From Actinomadura sp. KC06 (lineage in GTDB: Bacteria; Actinomycetota; Actinomycetes; Streptosporangiales; Streptosporangiaceae): a stretch of 64,000 nt of DNA. Shown piece after piece: positions 8,526 through 16,886 of the stretch. The number at the start of each line of letters is the position of its first letter. Within the stretch, counting starts at the first letter, position 1. The notes beneath the pieces are model-generated. The model did no database searches, was not told the origin of the DNA, and worked only from the letters and a program-made list of their open reading frames with translations. Location of the stretch: the NCBI RefSeq assembly GCF_004348735.1, contig NZ_SMKT01000014.1, positions 1 through 64,000 on the forward strand, given 5' to 3'. The translations under genes and the position numbers were made by a program.

Positions 8526-8798
8526 ATGACCGCCCAGACCGTCACCGAGCAGACAACCGACGAGCCCGAAACCGACAAGGGCGTCGCCACCATCCCCGGC
8601 GCGCAGCTGCGGCTCGGCGACGTCATCGACTACCCCCACGGCCCCGCCGCGATCACCGAAATGGCGGCGCTCGGCTACCTCACCGACGCCCTCGGCCCCG
8701 GCTCCGTCGTCATCAAGCACGCCCGCCGCGCCCCCCGCGCGATCGCCGGCGCCCAGGACGTCCAGGTGCTGCTGCCCCGCCCCCGCGAGGTGGCCTGA
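8526..8798 (+). CDS. Hypothetical early phage protein
   Basis: A 90-residue acidic protein starting at an ATG after GGAGGCACAC. It contains a beta-rich segment (GAQLRLGDVIDYPHGPAAI) resembling a small SH3-like barrel, but no family is recognised. It is part of the early operon. Confidence 0.65.
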   Translation: MTAQTVTEQTTDEPETDKGVATIPGAQLRLGDVIDYPHGPAAITEMAALGYLTDALGPGSVVIKHARRAPRAIAGAQDVQVLLPRPREVA

Positions 8799-8800
8799 CC

Positions 8801-9172
8801 ATGTGGCCGTTCCGCACGAAGCCGCCCCGCCGCCGGGGTGAGCGCCTCTCCATACGGGAGCTGCGAGAGGCGCTCACCCTCACCGGCGACGACGACCGGG
8901 TGTGGCTCTTGGACCGTCTGGCGGGCGCGGCCCCGACCGCGACCGCACAGGCCCTCCGGGACCTGAGCGAAATGAAGAACCGCGCGGCGGCGGGCGGCAT
9001 GTGCCTGGAGTGCGGCAAGTCGTGGCCGCTGCCGACCGTCCCCACCTACCGGAACGGCGTGCACGGGTTCGTGTGCGACCCGACCTGCAACCCCGCCGCG
9101 CAGCCCCTCGCGCTTTCGGTGTCCACCGAGCCCATGCCCGTCCTCGCCATCCCCCCAGGAGGTACAGCATGA
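8801..9172 (+). CDS. Hypothetical protein with CxxC motif
   Basis: 123 residues. The basic N-terminus (FRTKPPRRRGERLS) leads into a helical region (IRELREALTLTGDDDRVWLLDRL in parts) and one CLEC pair with a later CDPTC pair, likely a structural zinc site. It overlaps the next gene by 4 bp. Function not recognised. Confidence 0.65.
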   Translation: MWPFRTKPPRRRGERLSIRELREALTLTGDDDRVWLLDRLAGAAPTATAQALRDLSEMKNRAAAGGMCLECGKSWPLPTVPTYRNGVHGFVCDPTCNPAAQPLALSVSTEPMPVLAIPPGGTA

Positions 9173-9708
9173 CCACCCCCACCTACCAGCCGGGCGAGAT
9201 CGTCCGGGTCGGCCAGACCTCTCCCGTCGTGGTCGGCCCCGAGGGCCCGTCCGTCGAGATCACCACCCCGAACGGGCGCCTCACGGTGCCGCTGTCCGCC
9301 CCGTCGCTGGCCGTGGGCCGGGTCGCGCCCGCGCAGAACCCCCGGCCCGGCGAGATCTGGTCCACCGGCGACGGCCACCTGTGGTTCGCCACCAAGTACC
9401 ACGCGGACATCGACATCCCCGCCGACATGCTGGGCTGCAACGCCCAGGGGTGGAGGGTCCTCCTGATTCCGCTGGACGGCGGCGCGTACGGCAACACGCC
9501 GGGCACCCCGGAGGAGATCCACCAGCGGCGGGGCCTGGTGCGGTGCGTGGGGCGGGTGTCGGTGTGCGAGTGCCAGGACACCGATCCGTTCCAGAACGTG
9601 ATGCACGCGCGGTCGTGCCCGCAGTGGCCGACCTGCGACTGCCCCGTCGACGACCAAGACGTCACCCACCACCTGCCGGACTGCGCGCCGGGTGGTGAGC
9701 AGCGATGA
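9169..9708 (+). CDS. Hypothetical protein with Cys-rich C-terminus
   Basis: 179 residues beginning at an ATG after AGGAGGTACAGC, one of the best ribosome binding sites in this operon. A beta-rich N-terminal half (GEIVRVGQTSPVVVGPEGP) is followed by a Cys cluster (VCECQ, CPQWPTCDCP), probably zinc-binding. No family recognised. Confidence 0.65.
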   Translation: MTTPTYQPGEIVRVGQTSPVVVGPEGPSVEITTPNGRLTVPLSAPSLAVGRVAPAQNPRPGEIWSTGDGHLWFATKYHADIDIPADMLGCNAQGWRVLLIPLDGGAYGNTPGTPEEIHQRRGLVRCVGRVSVCECQDTDPFQNVMHARSCPQWPTCDCPVDDQDVTHHLPDCAPGGEQR

Positions 9709-10220
9709 CGCTCCAGTCCATCGAGACCCGCGCTGCTGCCGCTCCGCTGGGGACGAAGACCGAGTACGCCGTCCGCTTCCGGCAGGGCATGGACGACATC
9801 GTCGTCCCGGTCGGCGACGAGACGCTGATGGCGCAGACCGTCGCCGAGTTCCTCGTGAACGGCGACGACGCCGAACCGCTCACCCGCACCGTCCCGGCAT
9901 GGACGGTCGACGAGACCACCCTCGCGCGGGTGCGCCACGAGGTCGCGCGTGAAGCGATCCTCGCGACGGCCCAGCGGTACTGGGAGCAGGAGATCGGCGA
10001 GCAGGCCGCGCTCGAGGAGCTACGCCAGCACGCCCCGCAGATGTCCGACCACGACCGCGCCGAGCGGCTCGGGGAGCTGGTGTCGGAGCTGGAGCACCAG
10101 GAGGACGTCGACAGCAGCGAGGTCGCGCCCGGACCGGGTCAGGACCGGCAGACCCTCGTCGAGGACGCCGAACGCCGCGTCATCGAGGCCGCGGACGCCC
10201 TGTACGGGGGTGCGTCGTGA
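9705..10220 (+). CDS. Hypothetical protein, helical C-terminus
   Basis: 171 residues. The N-terminal beta part (KTEYAVRFRQGMDDIVVPVGD) is followed by a long charged helical region rich in Glu/Arg (EVAREAILATAQRYWEQEI). It is linked by 4-bp overlaps to both neighbours. Function unknown. Confidence 0.6.
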   Translation: MTLQSIETRAAAAPLGTKTEYAVRFRQGMDDIVVPVGDETLMAQTVAEFLVNGDDAEPLTRTVPAWTVDETTLARVRHEVAREAILATAQRYWEQEIGEQAALEELRQHAPQMSDHDRAERLGELVSELEHQEDVDSSEVAPGPGQDRQTLVEDAERRVIEAADALYGGAS

Positions 10221-10318
10221 AGCGCCTGCTGACCGTCCTCCACGGCCCCAAATGGACCTGCACGATCTGCCAGACGCAGCAGAGCGGCTCCACTTGCTCC
10301 AACTGCGGGTGGTGGTGA
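10217..10318 (+). CDS. Mini zinc-ribbon peptide (33 aa)
   Basis: GTG start overlapping the previous stop (GTGA). The 33-residue product ends with two CxxC pairs, CTIC and CSNC, spaced 8 residues apart and followed by GWW: a minimal zinc ribbon. It also overlaps the next start, so it fits the operon spacing even though it is very short. Confidence 0.6.
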   Translation: MKRLLTVLHGPKWTCTICQTQQSGSTCSNCGWW

Positions 10319-10545
10319 ACGTGGCCGCTGGAGCCGTCCTCGCCCTGGCGATCATCGTCGCCGCCTACCTGTACGTCGCTGCGCTGTGCTGGCGCCTCGG
10401 GCACTCCGGTAAGCACGGCAAGCGTGTCTGGTCCCGGCCGCGCCCGAACCGGCTGCGCACGCACGGCAGCCACGCCAAGGCCCGCAAGCCCGCTCCGGTG
10501 CCCGACCTGGTGTGCGAGCCGACCGAGATGGCGGTGGCGGCATGA
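10315..10545 (+). CDS. Small single-pass membrane protein
   Basis: About 76 residues. A transmembrane helix lies at residues 3-24 (VAAGAVLALAIIVAAYLYVAA), followed by a strongly basic cytoplasmic-type tail (GKHGKRVWSRPRP). The GTG at 10315 is chosen for its GTGA overlap. Function unknown. Confidence 0.55.
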   Translation: MNVAAGAVLALAIIVAAYLYVAALCWRLGHSGKHGKRVWSRPRPNRLRTHGSHAKARKPAPVPDLVCEPTEMAVAA

Positions 10546-10742
10546 CCCTCCCCTCCTTCGAGACGATTCGCCGCAACGCCCACCGGATGCTCGGCGACAC
10601 CGAGCAGGAACTGCAGTCCGACTGGTCCGACCCGGAACTCACCACCGGCCAGGCGAAGGCGCTCGCTGATGCCCGCCGCAACATCCGCCTCGCGAAGGCC
10701 GCGCTCGACAAGGCGGCCCGCGCCGGGGGTGACGGGTCATGA
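10542..10742 (+). CDS. Hypothetical helical protein
   Basis: A 66-residue, mostly helical, charged protein (IRRNAHRMLGDTEQELQSD) encoded just before the recombination exonuclease with 4-bp overlaps on both sides. It may assist recombination, by position only. Confidence 0.6.
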   Translation: MTLPSFETIRRNAHRMLGDTEQELQSDWSDPELTTGQAKALADARRNIRLAKAALDKAARAGGDGS

Positions 10743-11725
10743 CGATCCTCGACGGCCCCGTGGTGAGCGGTGTGGCTCACGGCTTCCCGGACGCCGAGCT
10801 CGTCCTTCCCTACGACGCGCCGCGGCCTGTCTGGCTCGAGGCCCGCCGAGAAGGGGTAGGCGGCTCGGACGCCCTCGCCTGCCTCGGCCTGGACCCGTGG
10901 AAGACCCGCCTGGAGGTCTACCTCGACAAGGTGGGGCAGGCGCCGGCCAGAGAGCAGACGAAGCGGATGCGGTGGGGCCAGGTCGTTGAGCCCGCGATCC
11001 TCGAGTGGTTCAACGAGGAGACCGGCATCCCCGCCACCCGTGTCGGGCTGATGAGGTCGAAGTCCCGCTCGTGGCAGATGGCCTCGGTCGACGCTGCGGC
11101 TGCAGACGGCGGCCTCGTCGAGATCAAGAACACGAACTACCACCGGCGCGACGAGTGGGAGGACGACCAGGTCTCCGACGGCGCCGAGGCCCAGTCTCAG
11201 CACTACCTCGCTGTGACCGGCCGCCCGCACGCGTGGGTGGTCGCGCAGATCGGCGGGGAGCCTCCGGTGATCCGGCGGGTGGACCGCGACGAGGCGCTCA
11301 TCGACACGATCTGCGCGATGGAGCTGGACCTGTGGCGCATGGTCGAAGCCCGCACCCCGCCAGCGCTCGAGGGTGGTCGGGCGTCCGAAGACCTGGTCAA
11401 CCGGCTGTTTCCGACCGGTGTCCCCGGCAAGCCGATCGACGTCGACGACGCCTTCGTGGCCAAGCTCGCCGAGCACAAGGCGCTGACGAAGGCCGAGGGC
11501 AACGCGAAGAGGCGCAAGAACGAGCTGCGTGACGAGCTGGCGTACGTGATGGGCAACGCCACCGAGGCGTACTACCGCGGCGAGCTGGTAGCGACCCGCA
11601 ACAACCACGTCAAGACCACCGCCTCCGTCGCCGACCTGCGCGAGAAGCACCCGGACGTCGCGGCCGAGGTCGTCACGGAGACCCCGTACCGCAAGTTCCT
11701 CAACAAGATCAAGGAGACCCCCTGA
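10739..11725 (+). CDS. YqaJ-type (lambda-exonuclease fold) recombination nuclease
   Basis: 328 residues, PD-(D/E)XK superfamily. Visible elements are GVGGSDALACLGLDPWKT at about 39-56, the VEP glutamate (E84) in GQVVEPAILEWF, D118 in ASVDAA, and the E128-x-K130 pair in LVEIKNTNY, which together form the metal site. It resects double-strand ends 5'-3' to expose single strands for RecT, encoded immediately downstream with stop and start touching. The C-terminal 90 residues are helical. Confidence 0.9.
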   Translation: MTILDGPVVSGVAHGFPDAELVLPYDAPRPVWLEARREGVGGSDALACLGLDPWKTRLEVYLDKVGQAPAREQTKRMRWGQVVEPAILEWFNEETGIPATRVGLMRSKSRSWQMASVDAAAADGGLVEIKNTNYHRRDEWEDDQVSDGAEAQSQHYLAVTGRPHAWVVAQIGGEPPVIRRVDRDEALIDTICAMELDLWRMVEARTPPALEGGRASEDLVNRLFPTGVPGKPIDVDDAFVAKLAEHKALTKAEGNAKRRKNELRDELAYVMGNATEAYYRGELVATRNNHVKTTASVADLREKHPDVAAEVVTETPYRKFLNKIKETP

Positions 11726-12666
11726 TGGGACGCGACCTCGCCCAGCGCGCCGCCGCCCAGCGTGGCGGCAACCAGAACGGCAACGGCGACGCGCCTGCCA
11801 AACAGCTCACCCTCGCGCAGCAGATCAACCAGATGCAGAAGCAGTACCAGCTCGCGATGCCCAAAGGCGCCGAGGCCGGCCAACTCGTCCGCGACGCGCT
11901 CACCTGCATCCGCACCACCAAGAACCTCGCCGAGTGCGAGGCCGCATCCGTCCTCGGCGGCCTGATGACCTGTGCCCAGCTCGGTCTGCGTCCTGGTGTC
12001 GGATCCCTCGGTCACGCGTGGCTCATCCCGTTCTGGGACAGGAACGCCGGACCCGTCAACGAGCGGACCAAACAGCCGATGGGCGGGTACCGCGCGCAGC
12101 TCATCATCGGCTACCAGGGCTACGCCGAGCTGTGCTACCGCTCCGGCCGAGTCCTGAACATCGCCCCCCGCACGGTGTTCACCAACGACCACTACGAGCT
12201 GGAGTACGGCCTGGACGGCGACAAGCTGATCCACCGACCCAACATCGACGGCACTCGGGGGGAGCCCCGCCTCTACTACGCCGTGGCCCGGCTGGAGCGC
12301 GGCGGCTACGGCGTCACCGACCCCGTGACCGTCGCGGACATGGAAAAGCATCGCGACAAGCACGCCATGGCCAAGACCAAGAACGGCGACGTGGTCGGCC
12401 CCTGGAAGGACCACTTCGAGGCCATGGCGCACAAGACGATGGTCCGCCGCCTCGTCAAGCTGCTCCCCAAGTCCACCGACCTGGCTGTCGCGATGTCGGT
12501 TGACGAGGGCCTGCGCCTCGATGTCAGCCCCGACATCGATCCCGCCGAGGTCACCAGCGCGATCCCGGGTGAGGTGGACGGCGGCGACCAGGCCACGCTC
12601 GCCGCCGCTGACGCCGAGGCCGCCGCGCAGGCCGCTGCCGAGGCCGGGGGCGGTTCGAGTGAGTGA
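11725..12666 (+). CDS. recT: RecT-family single-strand annealing protein
   Basis: 313 residues. Family hallmarks include QINQMQKQYQLAMPKG near the N-terminus, ALTCIRTTKNLAECEAASVL in parts, LGGLMTCAQLGLRPGV, and the IGYQGYAELCYRSGRV block. It partners with the YqaJ nuclease to anneal homologous strands during phage recombination. The Ala-rich C-terminal tail (DAEAAAQAAAEAGGG) is likely disordered. Confidence 0.93.
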   Translation: MGRDLAQRAAAQRGGNQNGNGDAPAKQLTLAQQINQMQKQYQLAMPKGAEAGQLVRDALTCIRTTKNLAECEAASVLGGLMTCAQLGLRPGVGSLGHAWLIPFWDRNAGPVNERTKQPMGGYRAQLIIGYQGYAELCYRSGRVLNIAPRTVFTNDHYELEYGLDGDKLIHRPNIDGTRGEPRLYYAVARLERGGYGVTDPVTVADMEKHRDKHAMAKTKNGDVVGPWKDHFEAMAHKTMVRRLVKLLPKSTDLAVAMSVDEGLRLDVSPDIDPAEVTSAIPGEVDGGDQATLAAADAEAAAQAAAEAGGGSSE

Positions 12667-12931
12667 CGTCCGTCGCAAGACCCTTTCCTACCTGAGGGAC
12701 GAGAACGTCCGGATCCTGCACGCCGACACCCCGCCCGGCGCCACCCGCCCGGACGAGGTCAGGGCGCTGGTCCGCGGCCACCACGGCACCTACCAGGTCG
12801 TGCTGACGGGCGACGTGTGGTCCTGCGCCTGCGGCGCTGACGAGTGCACCCACGCGGCGGCCGTCCAGATCGTGACCGGGTACCGGTCCGCTGCCTCCAA
12901 GGCCGACAAGACGAATGAGGAGGCGGCCTGA
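12659..12931 (+). CDS. SWIM-like zinc-binding small protein
   Basis: 90 residues from a GTG at 12659 that overlaps recT by 8 bp. The sequence WSCACGADECTHAAAVQIV has the CxC..CxH arrangement of SWIM fingers, which bind DNA or proteins. Encoded with the recombinase, so a recombination accessory role is plausible but not shown. Confidence 0.65.
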   Translation: MSDVRRKTLSYLRDENVRILHADTPPGATRPDEVRALVRGHHGTYQVVLTGDVWSCACGADECTHAAAVQIVTGYRSAASKADKTNEEAA

Positions 12932-13308
12932 TGTGGGTCGTGAAGGTCAGCGACGGTGGGGCGGACGTCGCCGCGTACGGGCCGATGCGAAACCAGGTCG
13001 AGGGGGAGGGGTTCGCTGGCTTCTTGACCGAGGAAGTCGACCCGGCGCGCGTCGAGTACGAGGCGCCGTACACCCAGTCGGACGTGTCCTCGCCGGTCGC
13101 GGAACTCCTCAACTGGCGCGACCACTTCAAGGCCGCCCAGGCGGAGCGGGACGGGCGGATCCGCGAAGCCCACGCCCAGCTCGTCAACAAGGCCGTCAAC
13201 GGGCACGGCGCGAACCGCGCCGGGCTGGAGAAGGCCGCCGAGCTGCTCGCCAACGCCTGGTACGGCTACGAGCCCGCCGACCCGTATGCACCTCTGGGCG
13301 GTCCCTGA
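12931..13308 (+). CDS. Hypothetical protein
   Basis: 125 residues. A beta-rich N-terminus (MWVVKVSDGGADVAAYGPM) is followed by a helical charged half (LLNWRDHFKAAQAERDGRI). The start touches the upstream stop. No family recognised. Confidence 0.6.
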   Translation: MWVVKVSDGGADVAAYGPMRNQVEGEGFAGFLTEEVDPARVEYEAPYTQSDVSSPVAELLNWRDHFKAAQAERDGRIREAHAQLVNKAVNGHGANRAGLEKAAELLANAWYGYEPADPYAPLGGP

Positions 13309-13502
13309 TGATCTCCGTGCTGAGGGGCCTGCTGTCTCGGTCCACGCCGTGCTCGCCGCGTATCTGCGTCCGCTGTGACCGGACCACCACACGCCTGTCC
13401 GCCAAGCAGCGCCGCCAGGTGGTCGCTGGCGGCGACGCGGTGTGCGACCGATCCCGCTGTGGTGGCCGCCTCGAACGGATCGACGCGGAGGTGTCACCGT
13501 GA
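13308..13502 (+). CDS. Small zinc-finger-like protein
   Basis: 64 residues. Two cysteine pairs, CVRC near residue 20 and CDRSRC near residue 46, with basic residues between (RLSAKQRRQ), suggest a nucleic-acid-binding zinc finger. It lies in the operon with 1-4 bp overlaps. Confidence 0.55.
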   Translation: MISVLRGLLSRSTPCSPRICVRCDRTTTRLSAKQRRQVVAGGDAVCDRSRCGGRLERIDAEVSP

Positions 13503-14041
13503 CTCGCGCGACGGCGGAGGAGACGCGGGCCCGGCTCGCGAAACACCTGGTGTGGCACCCGAACTCGGGGGACTGCCTGCAGTGCGCGGCGGCGCGGCTG
13601 ATCGTTTCCCTGCCCGACGCCGGTGCGGCTGCGGTGCGGGCGCAGCGGCCGGTGCTGGACGACATGCTCGCCACCGCCGAGCGCGCCGCCAAGGAGATGG
13701 ACCAGGTCATCGCCCACCTCGACGGCGAGCACGGCACCAGCATGCGCGACGCCCTCAACTCCATCGCCGTCACCACCGACTCCGGGGCGCTCACCGCGAT
13801 CCTCGCCCAAGCCGCCTGCAGCCCCGACACCGCCGAGACCGCGCTCGCCGGTGCCCGCCGACGGCTCAACCGCATCCGCGTCATGCACGCCCACCTCGTC
13901 GCCGAGCACCGCAACGACAAGTCGTTCCTCGGTCGCCTCACGCGCGCGAACGACCGCGCTGGCCTGATCCGGCGAGTCGCGCAGGCATGGCACGGCCGCC
14001 TCCCCGACGACCCCTTCGCACCCCTCAACCACGACCACTAA
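13499..14041 (+). CDS. Hypothetical helical protein
   Basis: 180 residues from GTG 13499. It has a CLQCAAARL motif near residue 28, then a mostly helical body (ATAERAAKEMDQVIAHLDGE). Function not recognised. Confidence 0.6.
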   Translation: MTRATAEETRARLAKHLVWHPNSGDCLQCAAARLIVSLPDAGAAAVRAQRPVLDDMLATAERAAKEMDQVIAHLDGEHGTSMRDALNSIAVTTDSGALTAILAQAACSPDTAETALAGARRRLNRIRVMHAHLVAEHRNDKSFLGRLTRANDRAGLIRRVAQAWHGRLPDDPFAPLNHDH

Positions 14042-14060
14042 CCCCTCAAGGAGGCAACCC

Positions 14061-14639
14061 ATGAAGAACACCCGGTCCATGCGTGGTAACACACAGCAAG
14101 AGATCGCGCACCCTCCGGCACAGATCGCCCCCGCCTTCAAATCGCCGGACACCGGGCGGGACCTCGCCCAGCTCCTGGCCGAGAAGCGCAACGCTGTCGA
14201 CCACCACGGCCACGAGGCCCAGGCCCGCCGCCAGGACGCCGAGGAGCAGCTCCGCCACAGGAACTCCCGCGAGCAGCTCATCGCCGAAAAGGAGCGGGAG
14301 ATCGAGGAGTTCCGCGCCCAGCGCGAGCGGGAGATCGAGGCGATCCGCCAGGAGATCACCCGCATCGACACTGCGGCCAGGAACGCCAACGGCCAGGCCG
14401 ACCAGCACACCCAGGCGCAGCGCCATGCCCAGCTCGCTGTGCAGGACCTCGAGACGGTGCTCGGCGCGTACGCGCCCGCCGCGCTCGAGCTGGCAGCCCA
14501 GTCGGGCGGGACGCCGCCGAACGGCACCCCTACCAGCGGCGCCCACCCGGACGCGACCGGCGGCTACCCCGTTCCCGTCGCCACGGGCAGCGGCCCCCAG
14601 GAGTTCCCCAACCGCGATCAGACGACGGAGAACCACTGA
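14061..14639 (+). CDS. Coiled-coil protein
   Basis: 192 residues with a long central coiled coil of Glu/Arg heptads (EEQLRHRNSREQLIAEKERE, then IEEFRAQREREIEAIRQEI), flanked by flexible Pro/Gly-rich ends. Preceded by AAGGAGGCAACCC. It might scaffold an assembly, but no family is recognised. Confidence 0.65.
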   Translation: MKNTRSMRGNTQQEIAHPPAQIAPAFKSPDTGRDLAQLLAEKRNAVDHHGHEAQARRQDAEEQLRHRNSREQLIAEKEREIEEFRAQREREIEAIRQEITRIDTAARNANGQADQHTQAQRHAQLAVQDLETVLGAYAPAALELAAQSGGTPPNGTPTSGAHPDATGGYPVPVATGSGPQEFPNRDQTTENH

Positions 14640-14640
14640 C

Positions 14641-14805
14641 ATGGACTACGGCAAAACCCTCCCTGTGACCGGTGCTGGTGTGAGCGCATTCGGCATCTAC
14701 ATCGGCCAGCTCTGGCTGATCGCGGTGGCCGTCGGTCTCGTCGCGGCCGGTGCGGTGCTGATGAAACTGACCTTCCGGCGCGGCAAGAAGGCCGACCACT
14801 CGTGA
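14641..14805 (+). CDS. Tiny LPxTG-type membrane peptide (54 aa)
   Basis: The product starts MDYGKTLPVTGAGVSAFG, followed by a hydrophobic helix of about 25 residues (QLWLIAVAVGLVAAGAVLM) and a basic end FRRGKK. LPxTG plus hydrophobic helix plus positive tail is the layout of a cell-wall sorting signal, yet there is no secretory domain before it: the signal begins at residue 7. It could be a sortase-linked micropeptide or a simple membrane peptide. It overlaps the glycosyltransferase start by 4 bp. Confidence 0.65.
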   Translation: MDYGKTLPVTGAGVSAFGIYIGQLWLIAVAVGLVAAGAVLMKLTFRRGKKADHS

Positions 14806-16154
14806 AGATCTACGAGGCTCGGCGTGCGCGCGGGCGACTGATCACCGTCATGCTCGGCCTCCTGGTCGCGGCGGTCGGATGGTCCATCCACCACGCCATG
14901 GTCACGATGCAGGCCCTGAACGGAGACACCCGCAAGTTCGGGATGGTCTACTCCCTGTCCGCCGCGATGCTGGTCTTCCAGCTCGTCCTCGCGCACGCCG
15001 AGCGGCCCTTCACCGTCACGCGCCGGCAGCAGCGCCATCTCGACAGCCTCAATCTGGCCGTGCTGGTGCCCGCCTACAACGAGGACCCCGAGTTGCTGGT
15101 GCGGTGCCTCATGTCGCTGGGCAACCAGACCCGGCGGCCGGACCACATCCTCGTGGTGGACGACGGCTCCGACAAGGTCGACCTCTCAGCCGTGCGCGCA
15201 TGGTTCCTGGCCGAGGGTGCACGGACGGGGCTCCGCACCTCTTGGGTCCGCACGCCGAATCGGGGCAAGCGCCAGGCGCATGGGACGGCGATCTCGATGG
15301 CACCGGACGCCGACGCGTTCCTCACCGTGGACTCCGACGCCATCCTGGACCGGGAGGCGGTGGCCGAGGGCCTCAAACCACTGGCTCGCAAGGACGTGCA
15401 GGCGGTCGCCGGCGTCGTCCTGGCGGCCAACAACCGCACCACCCTGCTGGCGAGGTTCACCGACCTCTGGTACGTCACCTCCCAGCTGATCGACCGGTCG
15501 TCCCTGTCGGCCATGGGCAGCGTGCTGGTCAACTCCGGGCCGCTGGCGTTCTACCGCGCCGAGACAGTCCGGCAGTACCTGGACACCTACCTGAACGAGA
15601 CGCTGGCTGGCCGCGAGGTCCGGTTCTCCGACGACAGCATGCTCACGCTTTTCGCCAAACTCGAGGGCCGGACAGTCCAGCAGCCGTCCAGCTTCGTCTT
15701 CACCGCGATGCCGGAGAAGGTGGGCAACCACTTCCGCCAGTACACCCGCTGGATGCGGGGCTCGACGGTCCGTAGCCTCTGGCGCTTCCGCTACCTGCCG
15801 GTGACGTCCCTGGCGTACTGGCTGCACTTCAGCCGGTGGGTCTCGATGGCGGTCTCCACCATGCTGTTCGCGGCGCTGTTCCTGGTGCAGCCGGTGGTGG
15901 ACGGAGCGCTGACGCTGTCCCTGCTGGCCATGACAGTCCTGATCGGGTACGCGCAGTGCCTGCGGTACCTCACCGTCTGGCGGTCCGACCAGAGTGTCTG
16001 CTCACAGTGGGCCACCTGGATGCTCGCGCCCCTGGCTGCGCTGTGGGCCTACTTCATCCTGCGGCCGGTCCGCTGGTACGCGATGGCGACGTGCCTGCGC
16101 ACCGGCTGGGGCACCCGCGCCGAGGTCGAAGTCACCCTCGGAGGCGCCTCATGA
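14802..16154 (+). CDS. Processive family-2 glycosyltransferase (hyaluronan/cellulose-synthase-like)
   Basis: 450 residues. Membrane helices lie at about 13-30 and 47-66. The GT-A domain follows, with VPAYNEDPE (90-97), VVDDGSD (118-124), the DxD metal motif TVDSDA (175-180), NSGPLAFYR and RFSDD (274-278), and the processivity motif QYTRW (313-317). C-terminal membrane helices follow from about 335. These motifs mark enzymes that polymerise a sugar chain and extrude it across the membrane. Such a gene is unusual in an early phage operon; it could modify the lysogen surface, for example to exclude other phages. Confidence 0.88.
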   Translation: MKIYEARRARGRLITVMLGLLVAAVGWSIHHAMVTMQALNGDTRKFGMVYSLSAAMLVFQLVLAHAERPFTVTRRQQRHLDSLNLAVLVPAYNEDPELLVRCLMSLGNQTRRPDHILVVDDGSDKVDLSAVRAWFLAEGARTGLRTSWVRTPNRGKRQAHGTAISMAPDADAFLTVDSDAILDREAVAEGLKPLARKDVQAVAGVVLAANNRTTLLARFTDLWYVTSQLIDRSSLSAMGSVLVNSGPLAFYRAETVRQYLDTYLNETLAGREVRFSDDSMLTLFAKLEGRTVQQPSSFVFTAMPEKVGNHFRQYTRWMRGSTVRSLWRFRYLPVTSLAYWLHFSRWVSMAVSTMLFAALFLVQPVVDGALTLSLLAMTVLIGYAQCLRYLTVWRSDQSVCSQWATWMLAPLAALWAYFILRPVRWYAMATCLRTGWGTRAEVEVTLGGAS

Positions 16155-16468
16155 CCGAGGTCATCGTCCTAGTCCTCCTCGGCGCGGCCATCGTGGGCCT
16201 GATCTGGGAAGTCCGGGACCTCCGGAAGAAGGTGCGAGCCGAGCGGGTGCGCGCGGACGCGGAGGCCGCCGACGCTCAACGATCCCGCGCCCGAGCGGTC
16301 ATCGCCGAAGAACACCGCTCTCGCGCCGTCCTCCGCAATGGCGAGGTCCTCGAAGAGGTCGCCGCGGTCGCCGAGTTCCTGCGCACCAACCATCTGCCGC
16401 TGGTCGCAGCCCGCCTGGACCGCCTCGCCAACACTCCGCTCGGCACATCGAGGAGGCAGCGCGCATGA
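16151..16468 (+). CDS. Membrane-anchored coiled-coil small protein
   Basis: 105 residues: one N-terminal helix (EVIVLVLLGAAIVGLIWEV), then a charged coiled coil (RDLRKKVRAERVRADAEAAD). It overlaps the glycosyltransferase stop, so it may work with it at the membrane, by position only. Confidence 0.6.
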   Translation: MTEVIVLVLLGAAIVGLIWEVRDLRKKVRAERVRADAEAADAQRSRARAVIAEEHRSRAVLRNGEVLEEVAAVAEFLRTNHLPLVAARLDRLANTPLGTSRRQRA

Positions 16469-16833
16469 ACTGGCGGACGTTCCTCCTGCCCATCGTCGCG
16501 GCGGCCTGCGGCGGCCTGCTCCTGGTGCCCCAGATCAGCACCCAAGACGTCGACCTCAACACCACCGGCCTGTCCACTGAAGAGGAGGGCGCGTACCTGG
16601 GGTGGGCCCGCACAGAGGCCCCCGAGCTGTGGGCCGCGTCCGACGCCCAGCTGCTCCGCATCGGCCTCGGCCTGTGCGCCGCGATCGACCGCGTCCCGGA
16701 CCCGGTGGTGGAGCCCCGACCGGTCGAGGGCCTGACCGGCCGCGAGATCCACGCCATCACCAACGCCGCGACCCAGCACCTGTGCCCGACCCTCCGGCCC
16801 AAAGTGGCCGGCTACCTGCGGAGCGCCCTGTGA
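16465..16833 (+). CDS. Secreted/anchored DUF732-like protein
   Basis: 122 residues. An N-terminal signal-anchor (FLLPIVAAACGGLLLVPQIS) is followed by a short domain with GLGLCAAIDRV and HLCPTLRPKV, two spaced cysteines like the small extracytoplasmic DUF732-type domains of actinobacteria. It is the last gene before the hairpin array. Confidence 0.55.
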   Translation: MNWRTFLLPIVAAACGGLLLVPQISTQDVDLNTTGLSTEEEGAYLGWARTEAPELWAASDAQLLRIGLGLCAAIDRVPDPVVEPRPVEGLTGREIHAITNAATQHLCPTLRPKVAGYLRSAL

Positions 16834-16886
16834 CGCCCCGCACCCTGTACCGCGTCCCGGGCCATGCCTCCGGCCTGGTGACGCGC

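Noticed and set aside
10352-11650. 432-codon minus-strand frame opposite the exonuclease
   Set aside because: Mirror of a well-supported gene; no family features.
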